From the NCBI RefSeq assembly GCF_009925085.1, contig NZ_JAABNR010000006.1, forward strand, positions 173,356 through 237,355: a DNA stretch of 64,000 bases, read 5' to 3'. Below the pieces are notes generated by a model. It ran no database searches and was not told the origin of the DNA. It saw nothing but the letters and a program-made list of their open reading frames with translations. Positions within the stretch are counted from its first letter, which is position 1. Every line of letters begins with the position of its first letter. Below are positions 61,187-64,000 of this stretch, piece by piece. The stretch is from Stagnihabitans tardus. GTDB taxonomy: Bacteria; Pseudomonadota; Alphaproteobacteria; Rhodobacterales; Rhodobacteraceae. Position numbers and translations under genes: made by a program.

Positions 61187-61400
61187 TCGAGGCAGGACCG
61201 GATGAGATGGGCGGGATCTTAGGTCTGCACGACATCCTTCCCGATGTCCAACTGGATCTCTCGGACAGCGACCAGAGAGGTTTTCGTTCTTGTAAGCGAA
61301 AGGCGGCAGAGGGCGGAAAGCAGACGGTCACCGAGGTCACTGGAAGATACTATTGCGGGTCAGCAACCCTCACGGTCCTTCCATCCTCCAGCGTTACGAT

Positions 61401-61613
61401 TCAGTCTGCCAGTTCGAGGCCAAGGAACTGCATGAACGAGAGCCGGACGTGAACCTGATATTCGATCTGACCATCAGAAAAGCTGAATAGCATGCAGAGC
61501 ACCAGCGTCTTGAACGTCGCGACCGCGTCCAAGGGCTTGTTCACAGCCAGCAATCGCGCGCGGGCGTGAGCTTGCATCATACCCGTTTCAGTATTGGGAG
61601 GAACTCCACCCAA
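61401..61613 (-). pseudogene. IS5-family transposase N-terminal fragment
   Basis: The 70-codon frame reads LDAVATFKTLVLCMLFSFSD, GQIEYQVHVRLSFMQFLGLE and stops. This is the conserved N-terminal part of IS5-group transposases (typically VMFKMLVLQxLYNLSDEQLEYQ, VRDRLSFMRFLGLGLED). The remaining catalytic part is absent, so it is a remnant. It lies just upstream of the TniQ gene. Confidence 0.75.
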
Positions 61614-61777
61614 GGCACAAGCGCCTCGATCTATACCATTTGGTCAGGTCTCGCATCTAAGCTAGCAGAGCGGCGTGGGAGATCGAAGAAATTCATCTGT
61701 AAGTTAGTCAAACTCCAACCGCAAAATGCCCTCCGCCTTATACTCCGGAGGGGGGGCAAGGGGATTCTCGAGGTGCG

Positions 61778-62602
61778 CTATAGGAGATTGATTATCGAGT
61801 AGCATACAGCAAAGAATACTCCAACACTAGTAAAGGGAAAATCGTGCGCCCTAGAGTGCATAGCAATGCCTCTATTCAGCGTTGTTATTGCCAACAAGAA
61901 TCGAATGATTATTGCAAAGAATGTAACAGATATCCGAACCAGAAAGGACAGATAGACTGAAGAGCCAATGGACGCTGGTAAGTAAACAAACAGATGAATC
62001 ACAAGCAGTTGCACGAAGCCATCAGTCTGAGAAACTGATGCGTTGAGGAAATGGTCAAGCAACCATGCATATAGCCAGCCACCAGTCAGGCCAAAATAGA
62101 AAAATGCTACAGGAACCCCTGAAATGATGGCGTTGAGAGCTAGATGCCACACTCCAATCGAGCTTGATTTTTCTGAGTAGATGCGTTTTGCGACAATAGC
62201 ATTCCAGTAGTCAAATGGAAGGCTAACAATGGCAATGATTGCAAAGATCGAAAGAAACAGTGAAGGATTCCACAAGACGTTCCGAACCAAGATTGCATAG
62301 GCGGACTCAGATATGTTGAAGGATAACATATCAGAGGTAAAAATGACATCGCCCAAAACTGCACAAAGTGGCGCCATCGCAATTGACCAAATTAAAACTC
62401 TAACAATCGAGACCTCATCGTTTCGATTTGATAGGGCATTGCAGATCGTGCGAGCAACGAATGCTTCTATGCTTCCTTTTGGGACATTGTGAAATCCGAA
62501 GATGTATTCAGATAGCTTCCCCCGTCCCTTGGAATCCAGAAGTAAGTCAAAAATAGAAAATGCAGCAACAATGCCGCCAAAAGTCACAAGTGCATCTATC
62601 AT
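61778..62602 (-). CDS. AT-rich multi-spanning membrane protein of unknown function
   Basis: A 274-residue product with about seven hydrophobic helices (for example VTFGGIVAAFSIFDLLL, LIWSIAMAPLCAVLGDVIF, LFLSIFAIIAIVSLPF, LLVIHLFVYLPASIGSSVYL, FAIIIRFLLAITTLNRG). The DNA is clearly AT-rich with codons such as ATA, TTA and AAA, unlike the GC-rich neighbours, which points to acquisition from another source. No family recognised. It lies within the tRNA-anchored region between the IS5 fragment and the ATPase. A role in the island's cargo, for instance as a membrane effector, is only a guess. Confidence 0.7.
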   Translation of the reverse strand: MIDALVTFGGIVAAFSIFDLLLDSKGRGKLSEYIFGFHNVPKGSIEAFVARTICNALSNRNDEVSIVRVLIWSIAMAPLCAVLGDVIFTSDMLSFNISESAYAILVRNVLWNPSLFLSIFAIIAIVSLPFDYWNAIVAKRIYSEKSSSIGVWHLALNAIISGVPVAFFYFGLTGGWLYAWLLDHFLNASVSQTDGFVQLLVIHLFVYLPASIGSSVYLSFLVRISVTFFAIIIRFLLAITTLNRGIAMHSRAHDFPFTSVGVFFAVCYSIINLL

Positions 62603-63025
62603 GTTGCTGCTCTGCCTCGCGCTGCCGAATCTTTACTACCAAAAACTATGTGATTACCATAGCCTAGTTTCGCATTCCTTGACCGGCGTCACTCGGTCCT
62701 ATGGCGGCTCATTCACATGCTTGTCATTTCCGGATGCCCGGAAGTAAAGCACAGCCTTCGCTGCACCACGCCATGGACGGCTGCGTCGGTGTAGCTACAC
62801 CGACGCATTAGCGCATGCTCGAGGGTCTGCAATGGGCCGAACACATCGACCATGCCCGGATCAACGCATGGGGCGGAGAGCCGTCGTTAGGTGCATCAGG
62901 CATGAATGTCCGGTTCAGGGCAACTAGCTGTCAGGCAACTTCCGTGGAACTATTCGGGTGGCGAGATGGGGGCAATTTACGGGTTGTGGGTCGATGAAAT
63001 GGCCAACCCCCTTCAGCCCCGGCGT
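62603..63025. other. intergenic stretch in the right-hand island
   Basis: About 420 bp with no convincing gene. A short plus frame (62815-62997, 60 codons) is open but unremarkable. The stretch contains a perfect 26-bp palindrome at 62782-62807. Confidence 0.4.
62782..62807. repeat. perfect 26-bp palindrome
   Basis: The 13-base arm TGCGTCGGTGTAG is followed at once by its exact complement. With no spacer it suits a dimeric protein binding site or a transposon-derived end more than an RNA hairpin. Confidence 0.85.
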
Positions 63026-63919
63026 CTAGCGGCATAGGCCCTTTAGCCGCTCAAGGTGTTTAGAATCGACTTTCTTGATTGTGTGGAAGAGTAGAGTTGC
63101 CGCTCCCCTCGTTTCCTCCAGCGTCATCGTTGAAAAGGACAGTAAGTCGTCAATGTTGTCAGAGTGGGATTCGACTTGGGCGAGCCGCTCCAAGGCAGTC
63201 AGCTGCTCCCGGTCCAGCTCGGGGTAGTCGACGCACAACTTATCGAGCTGTCCAGGCAGCCCACCGCCGCCTGGACACTTGAAGGCCAGGAACACGTCGA
63301 GCACCCGTCGGATGACGTTCGGCATCAAGTAGCCATGGTCATCGTAAGTGTCGGGCTGCTCCACGAACCTGAGTAGGTGGCTGAAGAGGAAGTGGTATTC
63401 GGAATCGTACTCGCGGAGCAGCTTCGACATCTCGACGATCGTCGAGGACCGACGGGCCTGCCCCTCGGGGATTGTTACATCGATGAAGAGGAACTTCGCC
63501 GTCGGCTCCTTGTCGGCCGAAGGACGGGCCCTGCCTTTCCATGCCTTCTTGAACTCGTTCATGCATTGCATGTTGTGGGTGAGGATGAACACCTGCGCGG
63601 CCTTTTCCAGGCGGGATCTCACGAGGGAGCACGCAAAATTCAGCGCCTTCGTATCTAGGCTCGACACCGGGTCGTCGACGACCACGATGAGGTCCTTCAG
63701 CTTCCGGTTGTCTGCTTCAATGGATGACAGAAAATAGGACATCGCGATCGCGGTCTTCTCGCCTTCGCTCGGGGCGCCCGTGATCGGCGTTCCGTGCCGA
63801 TGTAGTTCATAGCCGTCGTCGATGGGATTGATCGTGAGCTCGCCGTGTCCAAGATAGGCCGCGATTGACGTTGTGACGTTGCCCCCAAGTTCTATCCGAC
63901 TTGAGCGAGACTCCGGGTT
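63026..63919 (-). pseudogene. AAA_13-type ATPase, C-terminal part only
   Basis: From about 63870 down to the stop at 63026 the frame reads YLGHGELTINPIDDGYELHR, the ABC-type signature APSEGEKTAIAMSYFLSS, Walker B LIVVVDDPVSSLDTKALNFA, the H-loop LTHNMQCMNEF and a helical tail ending HLERLKGLCR. This is the C-terminal half of large AAA_13 (RloC-like) ATPases, which often serve phage defence. The frame is closed by TGA at 63920-63922 and family similarity stops near 63870, where sequence of insertion-element character begins. The N-terminal Walker A half is thus missing, either displaced by an insertion or outside the window. The ATG at 63742 lies inside the ATPase fold and is no real start. 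Confidence 0.7.
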
Positions 63920-64000
63920 TCAGTTTTACCCATTTGGGCGGGTTGGGCAACGGGGGCTGGCGCGGAGCTTTGCGGATTGCGCAGCGACAGGCCCCGTTGC
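63866..64000. mobile_element. probable end of an insertion element, cut by window edge
   Basis: Sequence from about GACGTTGCCCCCAAGTTCT no longer encodes ATPase and contains facing copies of GTTGCCC (63869) and GGGCAAC (63945). The abrupt loss of the ATPase frame suggests an element inserted there. The transposase would lie beyond the window, so the family is unknown. Confidence 0.4.

Noticed and set aside
62815..62997. A 60-codon plus frame in the right-hand island
   Set aside because: No ribosome site or recognisable content; length is not beyond chance.

Overview
The window reads as chromosome of a high-GC alphaproteobacterium, most likely of the order Rhodobacterales. Supporting signs are a four-subunit sarcosine oxidase operon, a holin/muramidase pair of the gene-transfer-agent lysis type, the gene run ABC exporter - TPR membrane protein - bamB - der, CcmE and CcmI, two haemolysin-type calcium-binding proteins, and a family of GC-rich intergenic hairpin repeats. 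No taxonomic marker such as rRNA is present, so the assignment is inference.

Left accessory part (1-13285). A truncated XRE-type regulator and a small companion gene are followed by a very large RTX/FG-GAP secreted protein, a loosely filled stretch with two small genes behind a CtrA-like box, and a cluster that looks like a defence island. The cluster holds a GIY-YIG nuclease, an unknown gene broken by a 95-bp tandem duplication, and a HIT-like/phospholipase D/SF2 helicase/DUF3427 protein. A decayed IS5-family transposase closes this part.

Core part (13286-58834). Minus-strand operons dominate: ABC exporter-TPR-bamB-der; a LysM protein; rarD-like; sodB; two secreted paralogues; soxB-(membrane protein)-D-A-G; PAS protein; glnE with a small partner; metC-like with a 64-aa protein; SPOR-nagZ-scpA-scpB; argS; endolysin-holin; ccmE; argC; an EamA exporter; phosphatase-DUF1684; murI; purM-purN; and a second RTX protein. 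Plus-strand genes are the LOG-family gene, ccmI-ruvX-DUF1289, an ABC-F ATPase and a LysR regulator. The operons show the usual 4- to 14-bp overlaps. The functions are mostly housekeeping: outer-membrane assembly, ribosome GTPase, cytochrome c maturation, nitrogen regulation, chromosome segregation, peptidoglycan recycling and synthesis, arginine and purine synthesis, and one-carbon metabolism from sarcosine.

Right accessory part (59059-64000). A tRNA-Ile(CAT) gene is followed by a TniQ-family target-selection protein, an IS5-family fragment, an AT-rich membrane protein unlike its surroundings, and the C-terminal part of an AAA_13-type ATPase that appears to be cut by another mobile element at the window edge. 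This looks like a tRNA-anchored genomic island.

The most unusual material lies between genes. One family of intergenic elements recurs about ten times. Its hairpin arms differ between copies by paired substitutions, which points to selection for the folded form. There are also a 60-bp tandem array, a 145-bp duplication, a run of three perfect hairpins, and two short repeat pairs placed at the 3' ends of genes.
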